Of a DNA stretch of 64,000 bases, positions 33,437-41,659 are shown in pieces. The stretch's first letter is position 1; each line of letters begins with the position of its first letter. The stretch comes from Kitasatospora xanthocidica (GTDB lineage Bacteria; Actinomycetota; Actinomycetes; Streptomycetales; Streptomycetaceae). A model generated the notes under the pieces. It was not told where the DNA came from. It saw only the letters and a program-made list of their open reading frames with translations, and did not search any database. Location of the stretch: positions 36,463-100,462 of the forward strand of contig NZ_BNBY01000016.1 of assembly GCF_014656195.1 (NCBI RefSeq), read 5' to 3'. The position numbers and the translations under genes were made by a program.

Positions 33437-34840
33437 TCAACCCGCCGTCGGGAGCAGGTCGCGTGCCGGGGCCGGAAGGCCCTCGGGTTCGGGTGTCCGC
33501 TGTGTGTCGGGTTCGGTCGTCACGGGGACGGGGGTGTAGGGGATCTCTCCGCGCAGGACGGCCTTGGCGCGGTCCTCGTCCAGTTCACCCTCCCACCGGG
33601 CGATCGCGAGGGTGGCGACGCCGTTGCCGATCAGGCTCGTCAGGGCGCGGGCTTCGGACATGAAGCGGTCGATGCCGAAGATCAGCGAGAGAGCGGCGAC
33701 GGGAACGTGCGGAAGGGCGCTGAGGGTGGCTGCCAGGGCGATGAAGCCGGTGCCGGTGACGCCTGCGGCGCCCTTGGAGGTGATCAGCATGACGGCGAGC
33801 ATGGCCAGCTGCTGGGGGAGGCTGAGGTCGATGCCGAGGGCCTGGGCGAGGAAGACCGAGCCCATGGTCAGGTAGATGGCGGTGCCGTCGAGGTTGAAGG
33901 AGTACCCGGCGGGCAGCGTGATGCCGACGACCGGTTTCGAAGCGCCCAGGTGCTGGAGCTTGGCCATCATGCGGGGCAGAACGGGCTCGGTGGAGGACGT
34001 GCCCAGGACGATCAGCAGTTCTTCCTTGGTGTAGCGCAGGAACGGCAGCAGCCGTAGCCCGTTGAGGCGCATCACGGTCCCGAGGACGACCAGGACGAAG
34101 AAGAGGGCGGCCAGCCAGAACGAGCCGACCAGCAGGGACAGCTGCCGCAGCGTGCCCAGGCCGAAGTTGCCGATCGTGTAGGCCATCGAGCCGAACGCGC
34201 CGACGGGGGCGAGCCGCATGACCCAGCGGATGAGCGTGAACAGGACCGTGGAGAGCTTCTCGACGCCCTGGACGATGCCCAGGCCGGCCTCCCCGCTGGC
34301 GTGCAGGCCGAAACCGAACAGCAGGGAAACCAGCAGCACCGGCAGGACCTCGTGACCGGTGAGGGCGCTGAACAGGGTGGCCGGGACGATGCCGAGGACG
34401 AAGTCGGCGAAGCCCTGGTGAGCCGCGGTCGCGGCCGGAGGCAGGCCCTTGGGGGACAAGGTCGAGACGTCGACGTGCAGACCGCTGCCCGGCTTGACGA
34501 CGTTGACGACGACCAGGCCGATCACCATGGCCACGCCGGTCAGCACCTCGAAGTAGACCAGCGCCTTCAGGCCGACACGACCGACCGCGCGGGCGTTGCC
34601 CATGGAGGCGATGCCGTGGACGACGGTGCAGAAGATGATCGGCGCGATGAACATCTTCACCAGCGCGATGAAGCCGTCTCCGAGCGGCTTGAGGTCGGCG
34701 CCCACGGACGGCCACAGCACGCCCACGGCGGCGCCGAGGAGGACGGCGACCAGGCATTGGACGTAGAGGTGGGACAGCATCCGCCGGATGCGGCCCGGTG
34801 GGGCGGTGACGGTACCCGGGGCGGCGTCATTGCGGCTCAT
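33437..34840 (-). CDS. dctA: C4-dicarboxylate/proton symporter DctA
   Basis: A 467-residue DAACS-family symporter. Eight helices and two re-entrant loops are expected. GYSFNLDGTAIYLTM (helix 7, NLDGT) and IGNGVATLAIARWEGELD (end of helix 8) are the substrate- and cation-binding motifs, and GTSSTEPVLPRM is the first serine-rich hairpin. It imports succinate, fumarate or malate with protons or sodium. ATG overlaps the prpF stop by four bases, so it is the second gene of a two-gene operon with the PrpF-type isomerase. A divergent LysR gene is the likely regulator. A terminator follows directly. Confidence 0.95.
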   Translation of the reverse strand: MSRNDAAPGTVTAPPGRIRRMLSHLYVQCLVAVLLGAAVGVLWPSVGADLKPLGDGFIALVKMFIAPIIFCTVVHGIASMGNARAVGRVGLKALVYFEVLTGVAMVIGLVVVNVVKPGSGLHVDVSTLSPKGLPPAATAAHQGFADFVLGIVPATLFSALTGHEVLPVLLVSLLFGFGLHASGEAGLGIVQGVEKLSTVLFTLIRWVMRLAPVGAFGSMAYTIGNFGLGTLRQLSLLVGSFWLAALFFVLVVLGTVMRLNGLRLLPFLRYTKEELLIVLGTSSTEPVLPRMMAKLQHLGASKPVVGITLPAGYSFNLDGTAIYLTMGSVFLAQALGIDLSLPQQLAMLAVMLITSKGAAGVTGTGFIALAATLSALPHVPVAALSLIFGIDRFMSEARALTSLIGNGVATLAIARWEGELDEDRAKAVLRGEIPYTPVPVTTEPDTQRTPEPEGLPAPARDLLPTAG

Positions 34841-35955
34841 GCGGGGCGTCCTTCCAGGACGGGAACGAGGAGTTCGGCTCGGGCGATACGCCGGGCAGCG
34901 CGGTGCAGCAGTACGGTGGGGGACGCGCTGTCCGGTGCGGGGACGGCTCGGGTGGTGATCACACCGGCCGGGGTGCCCAGACGCAGCGTGCCGTCGGCGG
35001 TCTGCCGGGCGACGCGGTGGGCGAGTGTGCCGGGGGTGGAGGCGGCCGTGGCCAGGGCCACGGCGGAGGTCAGGCCGATCGCCGGGTGCGGGGCGTGCAT
35101 GGAGACCATGCGTACGGCCAGGTCGTACTCGTCCTGGTCGACGAGGATTCCCTGCGTGGTGCGGTAGGGGGCGGGCCGGGCGACGATGCCCACCTTCGGC
35201 ACCGCGTGGCTGACCGGATCCTGCTCACGGGCCAGGCCCATGGCCAGCGCTGCCTGGCGGCGCAGCAGCGTCAGCGCGGGCACGACGGTGGCGAACGCGG
35301 TGAGCGATGCCGTGCCGTCGAGGCCGAACGCCTTGGCCTCGAACAGCGCGGCCGGTGCGCCGGCGTCCACCAGGGACGCCTCGACGGGACCGCCCGGGCC
35401 GGTGAGCTCGTCCAGCGCCCGGCCGGTGGGCAGAGCGCGGCCGGTCGACGAGCCCGCCGGGTCGTGGAACCCGAGCAGGACCGGCACGCCCGGTGCCGAG
35501 GTGCCCGGGACCGTGGCCGTGCCCTCCTCCGGGACCACGCCCGCAGGCGTGGGGATCGTGCCGGTGAGGCGGGCCCCGGTGTTGATGTTGAGCATGCGGA
35601 CCGTCGTGCTGTCCGAGGTGATCGGCACGAGATCGTTGTGGACGGCGTACAGGGCCACGGCGGTGGCGCAGTTTCCGCAGTTGCTGCCCCACTCCACACG
35701 CTCGTCGCCGATGCCGACCTGTGCGAAGGCGTACTCGACGTCCACGTCGGCCCGGTCCGACGCCCGTACGACGGCGGCCTTCGAGGTGGTGGAGGAGGCG
35801 CCGCCCACGCCGTCGATCTGGCGGGGGTCGGCGGCGTTGAAGGCGGCGAGCAGCAGGGTGTCGAGGTCCACGCCCGTGGCGGCCACGTCGCGCTCGTCGA
35901 AGATCCAGCACTTGCTGGTTCCTCCGCGGATCATCTCGCCCTGCAGACGCAACAC
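34837..35955 (-). CDS. PrpF/GalD-family isomerase
   Basis: A 372-residue protein of the PrpF family (aconitate isomerase, 4-oxalomesaconate tautomerase; diaminopimelate-epimerase-like fold). MIRGGTSKC near the start and WGSNCGNCATAV near residue 95 carry the family's active-site Lys/Cys motifs; GFHDPAGSSTGRALPTGRA lies in the middle. GTG 35955 with GAGGAG seven bases upstream is chosen; GTG 35997 would add 14 residues. It shifts a double bond in a tricarboxylate or related acid. Overlap with dctA implies import and isomerisation of the same acid. The precise substrate is open. Confidence 0.85.
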   Translation of the reverse strand: MLRLQGEMIRGGTSKCWIFDERDVAATGVDLDTLLLAAFNAADPRQIDGVGGASSTTSKAAVVRASDRADVDVEYAFAQVGIGDERVEWGSNCGNCATAVALYAVHNDLVPITSDSTTVRMLNINTGARLTGTIPTPAGVVPEEGTATVPGTSAPGVPVLLGFHDPAGSSTGRALPTGRALDELTGPGGPVEASLVDAGAPAALFEAKAFGLDGTASLTAFATVVPALTLLRRQAALAMGLAREQDPVSHAVPKVGIVARPAPYRTTQGILVDQDEYDLAVRMVSMHAPHPAIGLTSAVALATAASTPGTLAHRVARQTADGTLRLGTPAGVITTRAVPAPDSASPTVLLHRAARRIARAELLVPVLEGRPA

Positions 35956-36107
35956 AGCCGGCTCCTCATGGACATGGGGATGGAAGGGGAAGTCCACCGA
36001 CGGTCCTGCCGTGCGGGGGTGCCTCTACGGTGGGTTACGGCAGCGTGAAGTACAATCTCGTAAATCTGCATGGCTATTAAGTTGAAGTGAACGCTGGAGG
36101 CAGGGGC
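35956..36107. promoter_or_regulatory. divergent control region of prpF-dctA and lysR
   Basis: The 150-base gap contains an AT-rich patch at 36047-36085 (with ATCTCGTAAATCTGCAT and TATTAA), unusual for this GC-rich DNA. LysR proteins normally bind such places between their own gene and the divergent target. No clean T-N11-A palindrome could be fixed. Confidence 0.4.
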
Positions 36108-37013
36108 ATGCTCGACGTCCGGCGCATTCTGCTGTTCACCGAGGTCGCCCGGCGCGGCTCGGTGACGGCGACCGCGCGCGCTCTCAACTACACTCCGTCA
36201 GCGGTGTCGCAGCAGATCAGCCGCCTGGAATCGGAGGCGGGACAGCCGCTGCTGGAGCGCCACGCCCGGGGTGTCACCGTCACCGACGCGGGACGCGCGC
36301 TGGCCGACCGGGGGCAGCGGATCGAACGCGAACTGCGGGCCGCGGAGAACGAGCTCGCCGACTACGCGGGGCTGCGCGCGGGCACCTTGCGCATCGGCAC
36401 CTTCCCCACCGTCGGGGCCTCACTCCTCCCGCAGGCCGTGACCACCTTCCGGGACGCCCACCCCGACGTGCGGCTGACCGTCCGCAGCGCCCGCATCGCC
36501 GGACTCTGGACCATGCTGGAGAACCGCGAGATCGAGATGGCGCTGATGTGGGACTACGACTGGAGCCGGATCGACCGGGAGGACATCGTCGTCACCCCGC
36601 TCCTCGACGACCCGCCGGCCCTTCTCGTCAGCGACCACCATCCGCTCGCGGGCCGGCGCACCGCCTCGCTCGCCGACTTCGCGGACGACTCCTGGATCAC
36701 CCGTGCCGAACGCCACCCGGTGGCCGAAGCCCTCGTCCGCGGCTGCCGCGCCGTCGGGTTCGAGCCCCACATCGCCTACGAGGCCCATGACTACCAGGAG
36801 GCCCAGGCCATGGTCGCCGCCGGCATCGGCGTCGCCCTCGCACCCACCCTGGCCCTGGAGGGCATCCGGCCCGGCGTCAACGTCCTGCCGCTCCAGCCGC
36901 CGGGCCCCGTCCGCCGCATCCTCCTGGTCCGCATGGCCGACCACTCGCTCACCCCCGCCGCCCTGACCTTCGCCGGACTCCTCCGCGACGCCGCGGCGGC
37001 CCGGATCCGCTGA
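36108..37013 (+). CDS. LysR-family transcriptional regulator
   Basis: A 301-residue regulator beginning MLDVRRILLFTEVARRGSV, with winged helix to about residue 60 (SAVSQQISRLESEAGQPLLE) and a two-lobed effector domain from about 88 (AGTLRIGTFPTVGASLLPQA). ATG 36108 is preceded by GGAGG; GTG 36087 is an alternative start. It is divergent from the prpF-dctA operon, the classic place for its target, and should respond to the transported organic acid. It stands alone on its strand. Confidence 0.93.
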   Translation: MLDVRRILLFTEVARRGSVTATARALNYTPSAVSQQISRLESEAGQPLLERHARGVTVTDAGRALADRGQRIERELRAAENELADYAGLRAGTLRIGTFPTVGASLLPQAVTTFRDAHPDVRLTVRSARIAGLWTMLENREIEMALMWDYDWSRIDREDIVVTPLLDDPPALLVSDHHPLAGRRTASLADFADDSWITRAERHPVAEALVRGCRAVGFEPHIAYEAHDYQEAQAMVAAGIGVALAPTLALEGIRPGVNVLPLQPPGPVRRILLVRMADHSLTPAALTFAGLLRDAAAARIR

Positions 37014-37066
37014 TCAGCCTCGACCGTGGGGCCACCGCCCGAACCAGGCCGCGGGATCCAGCGCGT

Positions 37067-37499
37067 GTGACGACGTCCTGCTCTCCCTCCTGGGAGGCAC
37101 GGTCGCCGGGTCCGCCACCGCGTTCGCCCAGGCGCCGTCCGGCGCCTGCACCCAGACCTGCAACAACCCGCAGGCCGGCGTTTCGGTGCGGGATACGACC
37201 ACGACAAGTCGTTCTACTGCCTCGGCCGGCACCAGGGGCTGGTAACCAAGCGCGGCGAACACCGACCGGACGGCGTGGCGGGCGGAAGAGCCGTCACGCC
37301 GGAGCGGGCCCTGGCCGTCCTCATGGGCGTCCTCGCCGAGGTCGCCGACGCAGTCGGTTCCCCGGGTTCCCCCGGTTCCCCCGGCGGCGAGCCGGCCCTG
37401 CTCGGGCTCGTCGACGACGAGCCCGACCGGCTGTCCGACCTGGGGCAGCGCCTGGCCGCGACCGGGTGGACGGCCGCCCTCCACGGCTCAGGCGCGTAG
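37067..37499 (+). pseudogene. broken coding-like sequence of unknown family
   Basis: The plus strand shows high third-position GC in two frames: DDVLLSLLGGTVAGSATAFA continuing to CTQTCNNPQAG, then after a shift FGAGYDHDKSFYCLGRHQGL and TPERALAVLMGVLAEVADAV, ending at a TAG at 37497. It contains SPGSPGSPGG. This looks like a frameshifted gene. I do not recognise it. Confidence 0.35.
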
Positions 37500-37610
37500 C
37501 TTGTCGCCGAACCCGCGGACCGTCTCGATGCGGTCGCGGCCGATCTCGGCGCGCAGCCGCGTCACCCGGACGTCCACCACGTGGGTGTCGCCGGACCAGA
37601 GCGGTGCCCG
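37488..37610 (-). pseudogene. C-terminal tail of an OmpR-type response regulator
   Basis: The minus strand ends THVVDVRVTRLRAEIGRDRI followed by ETVRGFGDKLRA and a stop, the last 35 residues of a winged-helix (Trans_reg_C) domain. The consensus FGYKL is FGDKL here. The rest of the regulator is missing. Confidence 0.6.
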
Positions 37611-37629
37611 GGCGGAGAGCGGAAGGCGG

Positions 37630-37666
37630 AAGGCGGTGGGCCCCGGCAGGGTTCCACCGCCGCCTT
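37630..37666 (-). terminator. candidate terminator of the ten-gene locus
   Basis: AAGGCGGTGG pairs with CCACCGCC-GCCTT with one bulge, six bases after the GH42 stop. Confidence 0.5.
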
Positions 37667-37671
37667 CGCGT

Positions 37672-39789
37672 TCAGTCCGCGACGAGGACCCGTACGTCCC
37701 AGGCGCCGAGGGAGAGCGGCTCACCGGCGGCCACCGGGGTGCCGTTCAGGACGTCGGTCAGCGCCACGGGTGCCGGCACCTCGACGGGCTGCCAGCTCCA
37801 GTTGTGGACCACGTGGACGCGGCGCCCGTCCTCGGCCGTTCCGGTGGTCGCGGTGACGGACTCGGGCAGGTCGCGCCAGTCGCTGGCGGGGGTGGGGGCC
37901 AGCCAGGCGGCCAGCTCCCGGGCGAGGTCGCGTCCGGGCACGGTGCCGACGCAGGTCACCCGGCCCGCGCCGTGGGCGCGGGTGGTGACGGCGGGCCAGC
38001 GGCCGAAGTGGGGGTGCTCGTACCCGGCGAGCACGGTGGCGTCGGTGGCCGTCAGGCCCTCGATCCAGCGGGTCGCGGTGGCGCCCGGCGGCAGGTTCAG
38101 CGGGCTTCCGGGGGCGGAGCGCACCGGCAGGTCGGCGGGCAGGTTGCTGAACTCGTCGTACCAGGCGCCCGCGGCGCCGGTCAGGCGCGGCGGGGCGGTC
38201 TCGTGGCGGGCCCGGGCCTCGTGGTCGGCGTAGCCGGTGCGGGGGCCGAGGACGAGGTGGCCGCCGGCCTCGGCGTAGGCCGTGAGCCAGTCGAGCAGGG
38301 AGTCCTCGGCGAGGTAGAGGCCGGGGACGACCAGCACCGGGTGGCGTCGGGCGGCCTCGTCGGGTGCGAGGCCCGCGCGCTCGCCGCGGGCGTCGTGCAG
38401 CTGGCGGGCGTGCACGATGCGCACCTGGCGGCCGGCTTCGAAGGCGCCGCGGTAGAACGGGTCGAAGAGGCGGTGGTAGGAGGTGGGGTCCGGTTCGCCG
38501 TTGGGCTTCGCCAGCGGTGGGTACTTCTGCATCAGCCACTTGCTGGGCATCGAGTAGACCATGGTGAGGTCGGCGTCCGGCTCGATCCCGGCGACCAGTG
38601 CGCCCGCCGTCTCGAACTCGGCGCCCAGCCGCGCGAGTTCGGCGTACACCCGGCCGGGCTTGCTGCTGTGCGGCAGGATGCCGCCCCAGTACGTCTCGGC
38701 GCCGAAGTGCAGGGTGTGCCAGTGCCAGTACTCGATCATCCGCGCACCGCGCGAGACGAGCGCCCAGGCGGCCTGCCGCCACTGGCCGTCGAAGGCGGGC
38801 CGGTTCTCCGAAGTGCCGCTGATGGCCTGGGCGTTGGTCTCGGTGACCAGGAAGGGCTCCTGGCGGGAGGAGAAGATCCGGTCGGCGCTCTGGTAGAGGG
38901 CCCAGACGCCGGTGGTCTTCCACCACTGCTCGTGGTCGTCGGGCGCGGGGTCGGGCAGGGTGAGGGCGTCCTGCATGTCGTAGTACGGGTTGCCCGCGGT
39001 GACGTCCAAGGCGTCGGTGGCCTCGTCGTCCTCCATCGCGGGGTGGTTGTAGGCGAGGCAGGTGGTGACGAACTGGTCGGGGCGGGCGTACTCGCGGGTG
39101 ATGGCGGCCTGCCAGGCGACGAACTCGGTGGTCTGGCGGGCTTGGAACGCGCGCCAGGCGACGTCGTACTGCGGTTGCTGGTTGCCGTCGGGGCGCCACA
39201 GGTCGGCCCAGGTGGAGAGGCGGTGCGACCAGTAGACCAGCCCCCACTCCCGGTTGAGGGCCTCCACGTCGCCGTAGGTGTGGCGCAGGTGGTCGACGAA
39301 GCGCTGGAAGACGCCCTCGTTGTGCGGCAGGCGCAGGCCGGGTTCGTTGTCGACCTGGAAGCCGATGACGGCCGGGTGGGTGGCGTGGCGGGCCAGGATC
39401 TTGCGGGTGACGCGCTCGGCGTGGTGGCGGAAGGCGGGGTGGGTGAAGTCGGCTTCCTGGCGGGCGCCCCAGCCCATGGGCCGGCCCGTCTCCCGGTCGC
39501 CGACGATCTCGGGGTACTGCCGGGCGAGCCACGGCGGCACGGCGTAGGTGGGGGTGCCCAGGACGACCGCGATGCCGCGCTCGTGGGCGCCGTCGAGGAC
39601 GGGGGTGAGCCAGTCCAGGTCGAAGCGGCCGTTCTCGGGCTCCCAGGTGGACCAGACGGACTCGCCGACCCGGATGACGGTGAACTTCGCCTCGGCCATC
39701 AGGTCGAGGTCTTCCTTGAGCCGCGGGTACGGCTGGTACTCGTGGTAGTAGGCGGCGCCGAACAGGACGCGCGGGGGCAGCGGGAACAC
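37672..39789 (-). CDS. GH42 beta-galactosidase, copy 1
   Basis: A 705-residue cytoplasmic GH42 enzyme. FGAAYYHEYQPYPRLKEDLD opens the barrel. Acid/base E149 is in FQVDNEPG and nucleophile E317 in FLVTETNAQ. The trimerisation and C-terminal beta domains follow, so length is normal. The GTG start has GAGGTG upstream. It is the last gene of the leftward operon. It shares the fold but little sequence with the second GH42 at 47.4 kb (different opening motif), so the two probably differ in linkage preference. Here it could remove galactose from xyloglucan or galactan oligosaccharides. Confidence 0.93.
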   Translation of the reverse strand: MFPLPPRVLFGAAYYHEYQPYPRLKEDLDLMAEAKFTVIRVGESVWSTWEPENGRFDLDWLTPVLDGAHERGIAVVLGTPTYAVPPWLARQYPEIVGDRETGRPMGWGARQEADFTHPAFRHHAERVTRKILARHATHPAVIGFQVDNEPGLRLPHNEGVFQRFVDHLRHTYGDVEALNREWGLVYWSHRLSTWADLWRPDGNQQPQYDVAWRAFQARQTTEFVAWQAAITREYARPDQFVTTCLAYNHPAMEDDEATDALDVTAGNPYYDMQDALTLPDPAPDDHEQWWKTTGVWALYQSADRIFSSRQEPFLVTETNAQAISGTSENRPAFDGQWRQAAWALVSRGARMIEYWHWHTLHFGAETYWGGILPHSSKPGRVYAELARLGAEFETAGALVAGIEPDADLTMVYSMPSKWLMQKYPPLAKPNGEPDPTSYHRLFDPFYRGAFEAGRQVRIVHARQLHDARGERAGLAPDEAARRHPVLVVPGLYLAEDSLLDWLTAYAEAGGHLVLGPRTGYADHEARARHETAPPRLTGAAGAWYDEFSNLPADLPVRSAPGSPLNLPPGATATRWIEGLTATDATVLAGYEHPHFGRWPAVTTRAHGAGRVTCVGTVPGRDLARELAAWLAPTPASDWRDLPESVTATTGTAEDGRRVHVVHNWSWQPVEVPAPVALTDVLNGTPVAAGEPLSLGAWDVRVLVAD

Positions 39790-39858
39790 GGGTGCACCTC
39801 GGGACGTGTGGGAGCCCCGGCTGCCGGGGGAGGCAGCCGGGGCGGGGCGGAACAGCGG

Positions 39859-41613
39859 TCAGGAGACGGTGCCGGTGACGGTGTTGCCGTTCTTGGTGAC
39901 GGTGTAGGTGATGGTGTCGCCGGTCCAGAAGCGGAAGGTGAGCGTCGCGGGGGCGCCGTCCTTGAGGGACTTGAGGAAGTCGGCCTTGACCGTGGTGGTG
40001 TCGGCGCCGTAGTCGGCCCGGTAGTTGTCGAACGTCTGGTACGTGGTCCAGGAGGCCGGGCCGGCGGCGGTGCCGTCGGCGTAGGTGGACTGGACGTTGG
40101 CCATCAGGGAGCCGTTGAACCGGGTGGGGATGGTGAGCCCGTCGAGTGTCCCGGTGGCGTCGGCCATGGTCGGCTTGTCGTAGGAGCGCACGAAGAGCTT
40201 CCACGGGACGCCGTCGGAGTAGCGGACTTCGAGGGTGGCGTTGATCCCGGCGGCGCGGTCCCCGGCCAGCCGGGTGAGGGCGTCGGCGGTGAGGGTGAGC
40301 TTGTCGCCGTCGAGGGTGTAGTCGAGGTAGGGGATCAGCGGGCGGTCGCCCTGCCAGAGGCCGGCGAACCGGAGGCCGTTGCGGTTGAGGGTGATGGTCT
40401 GCGCGGCGATGGGGCCGGACTTCGGCAGGAAGAGGTTGTCGGTGGAGGCGGTGCCCGAGCGGGTCCGCCAGGAGCTCTGGATCAGGGCCTTCATCTCGGG
40501 GACCTCCCACTGCATGGTGGAGCGGTTCAGGAAGTCGTGGTAGGCGTCCCAGAGCGCGGTGGTGAAGCCGTTGCGCCGGGCCTCGTAGTTGACGTGCTCG
40601 AAGTACTTGAGCATCTCGCCGCGCTCGACCACGCCGGAGTAGGGCGAGGTGAGAAGGCCGTACTCGCCGACGTAGACGGGGATGCCCTTGGCGACGAAGG
40701 TGTCGTGCGCCCGGGCGAAGCCCTCGGAGAGGTCCTTCTGGGACGTGGTGTCGTAGGTGGTCCCGTTGGCGATGTTTACGCTGAACGGGTACCAGCTGTA
40801 GTAGTGGATGGTCGCCACGAGGTTGCGGTCGTTCAGCGAACTCATCGTCGTGGAGAGGTCGTCCAGCCAGTGCTGGGCGTTGTTGGTCTCCTCCGAGGGC
40901 AGGACCAGCAGCCGGTCCTTGTTCTTCCCACCGGAGTTGCGCACGATGTGGTGGAACGAGGTGTTGAGCTCGCGCAGATACTGGGTCTTCTGGGCGTCGG
41001 TCGCGGCGTCGAACTGCGGCTCGTTGATGCTCTCCATGAGCAGGGTGCGCGGCTCGTCCTTGAACGCGGTGGCGATCTGCTGCCAGGTGGAGTTGAACCG
41101 GGCCATGATGTTGTCGTGGTCGGTGGACATGTACTTGATCCACTGCCACGAGTCGTGGTGGACGTTGATCTCGACGTAGAGGCCGTCCGCGAGGGCGTAG
41201 TCGACCACCTGCTTGACCCGTGCCATGTACTTCGCGTCGATGGTGTACGGCGCGGTGGCGGACTGGTGCGGGTACCAGCTGACGGGGATGCGGACGCTGC
41301 GGAACCCCTGGGCCTTGAGGCCGTCGAAGGTCGCCTTGGTGGTGAGCGGGTTGCCCCAGGACGTCTCGTCGGGGAGGGCGTCGAGGGTGTTGCCGAGGTT
41401 CCAGCTGGGCTGCATCTGTGCGACGGCGGCCATCGGGTTGCCGGGGACCCTGAGCCCGGCGGCCTCGGCCGCCGACGGCGCCTTCTCGGCGGGGGCGGCG
41501 GCGACGGCGGTGCCGGCGCAGAGGGCGCCGGTGGTGATCAGGGCCACCACGAGCCCGGCCGTGCGCTGGAGGCGGCGGTTGCGGGGGCGTGCGGTCTGCG
41601 GTGCGGCGTTCAC
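39859..41613 (-). CDS. secreted GH5 endo-glucanase/xyloglucanase with CBM_X2 and CBM46-like modules
   Basis: A 584-residue secreted enzyme. Signal peptide 1-40 (LVVALITTGALCAGTAVA). The GH5 barrel opens WNLGNTLDALPDETSWGNP, the pattern of subfamily GH5_4; acid/base E198 is in ESINEPQ and nucleophile E317 in YVGEYG. After about residue 375 come an Ig-like CBM_X2 module (ITLNRNGLRF...GDKLTLTADAL) and a C-terminal CBM46-like module (FRFWTGDTITYTVTKNG). The same architecture is known from Bacillus BhCel5B, which attacks beta-1,3-1,4-glucan and xyloglucan. GTG start with AAGGGA. This is the main backbone-cutting enzyme of the locus. Confidence 0.9.
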   Translation of the reverse strand: MNAAPQTARPRNRRLQRTAGLVVALITTGALCAGTAVAAAPAEKAPSAAEAAGLRVPGNPMAAVAQMQPSWNLGNTLDALPDETSWGNPLTTKATFDGLKAQGFRSVRIPVSWYPHQSATAPYTIDAKYMARVKQVVDYALADGLYVEINVHHDSWQWIKYMSTDHDNIMARFNSTWQQIATAFKDEPRTLLMESINEPQFDAATDAQKTQYLRELNTSFHHIVRNSGGKNKDRLLVLPSEETNNAQHWLDDLSTTMSSLNDRNLVATIHYYSWYPFSVNIANGTTYDTTSQKDLSEGFARAHDTFVAKGIPVYVGEYGLLTSPYSGVVERGEMLKYFEHVNYEARRNGFTTALWDAYHDFLNRSTMQWEVPEMKALIQSSWRTRSGTASTDNLFLPKSGPIAAQTITLNRNGLRFAGLWQGDRPLIPYLDYTLDGDKLTLTADALTRLAGDRAAGINATLEVRYSDGVPWKLFVRSYDKPTMADATGTLDGLTIPTRFNGSLMANVQSTYADGTAAGPASWTTYQTFDNYRADYGADTTTVKADFLKSLKDGAPATLTFRFWTGDTITYTVTKNGNTVTGTVS

Positions 41614-41659
41614 GATTGTCCCTTTCGTGCTGATGGGTGGGGAATCCCCTGACGGGTGG

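Noticed and set aside
37501..41652. Very long plus-strand open frame of over 1300 codons
   Set aside because: It is antisense to the GH42 and GH5 genes and arises from high third-position GC; its translation is low-complexity Gly/Val/Arg/Glu without domains.
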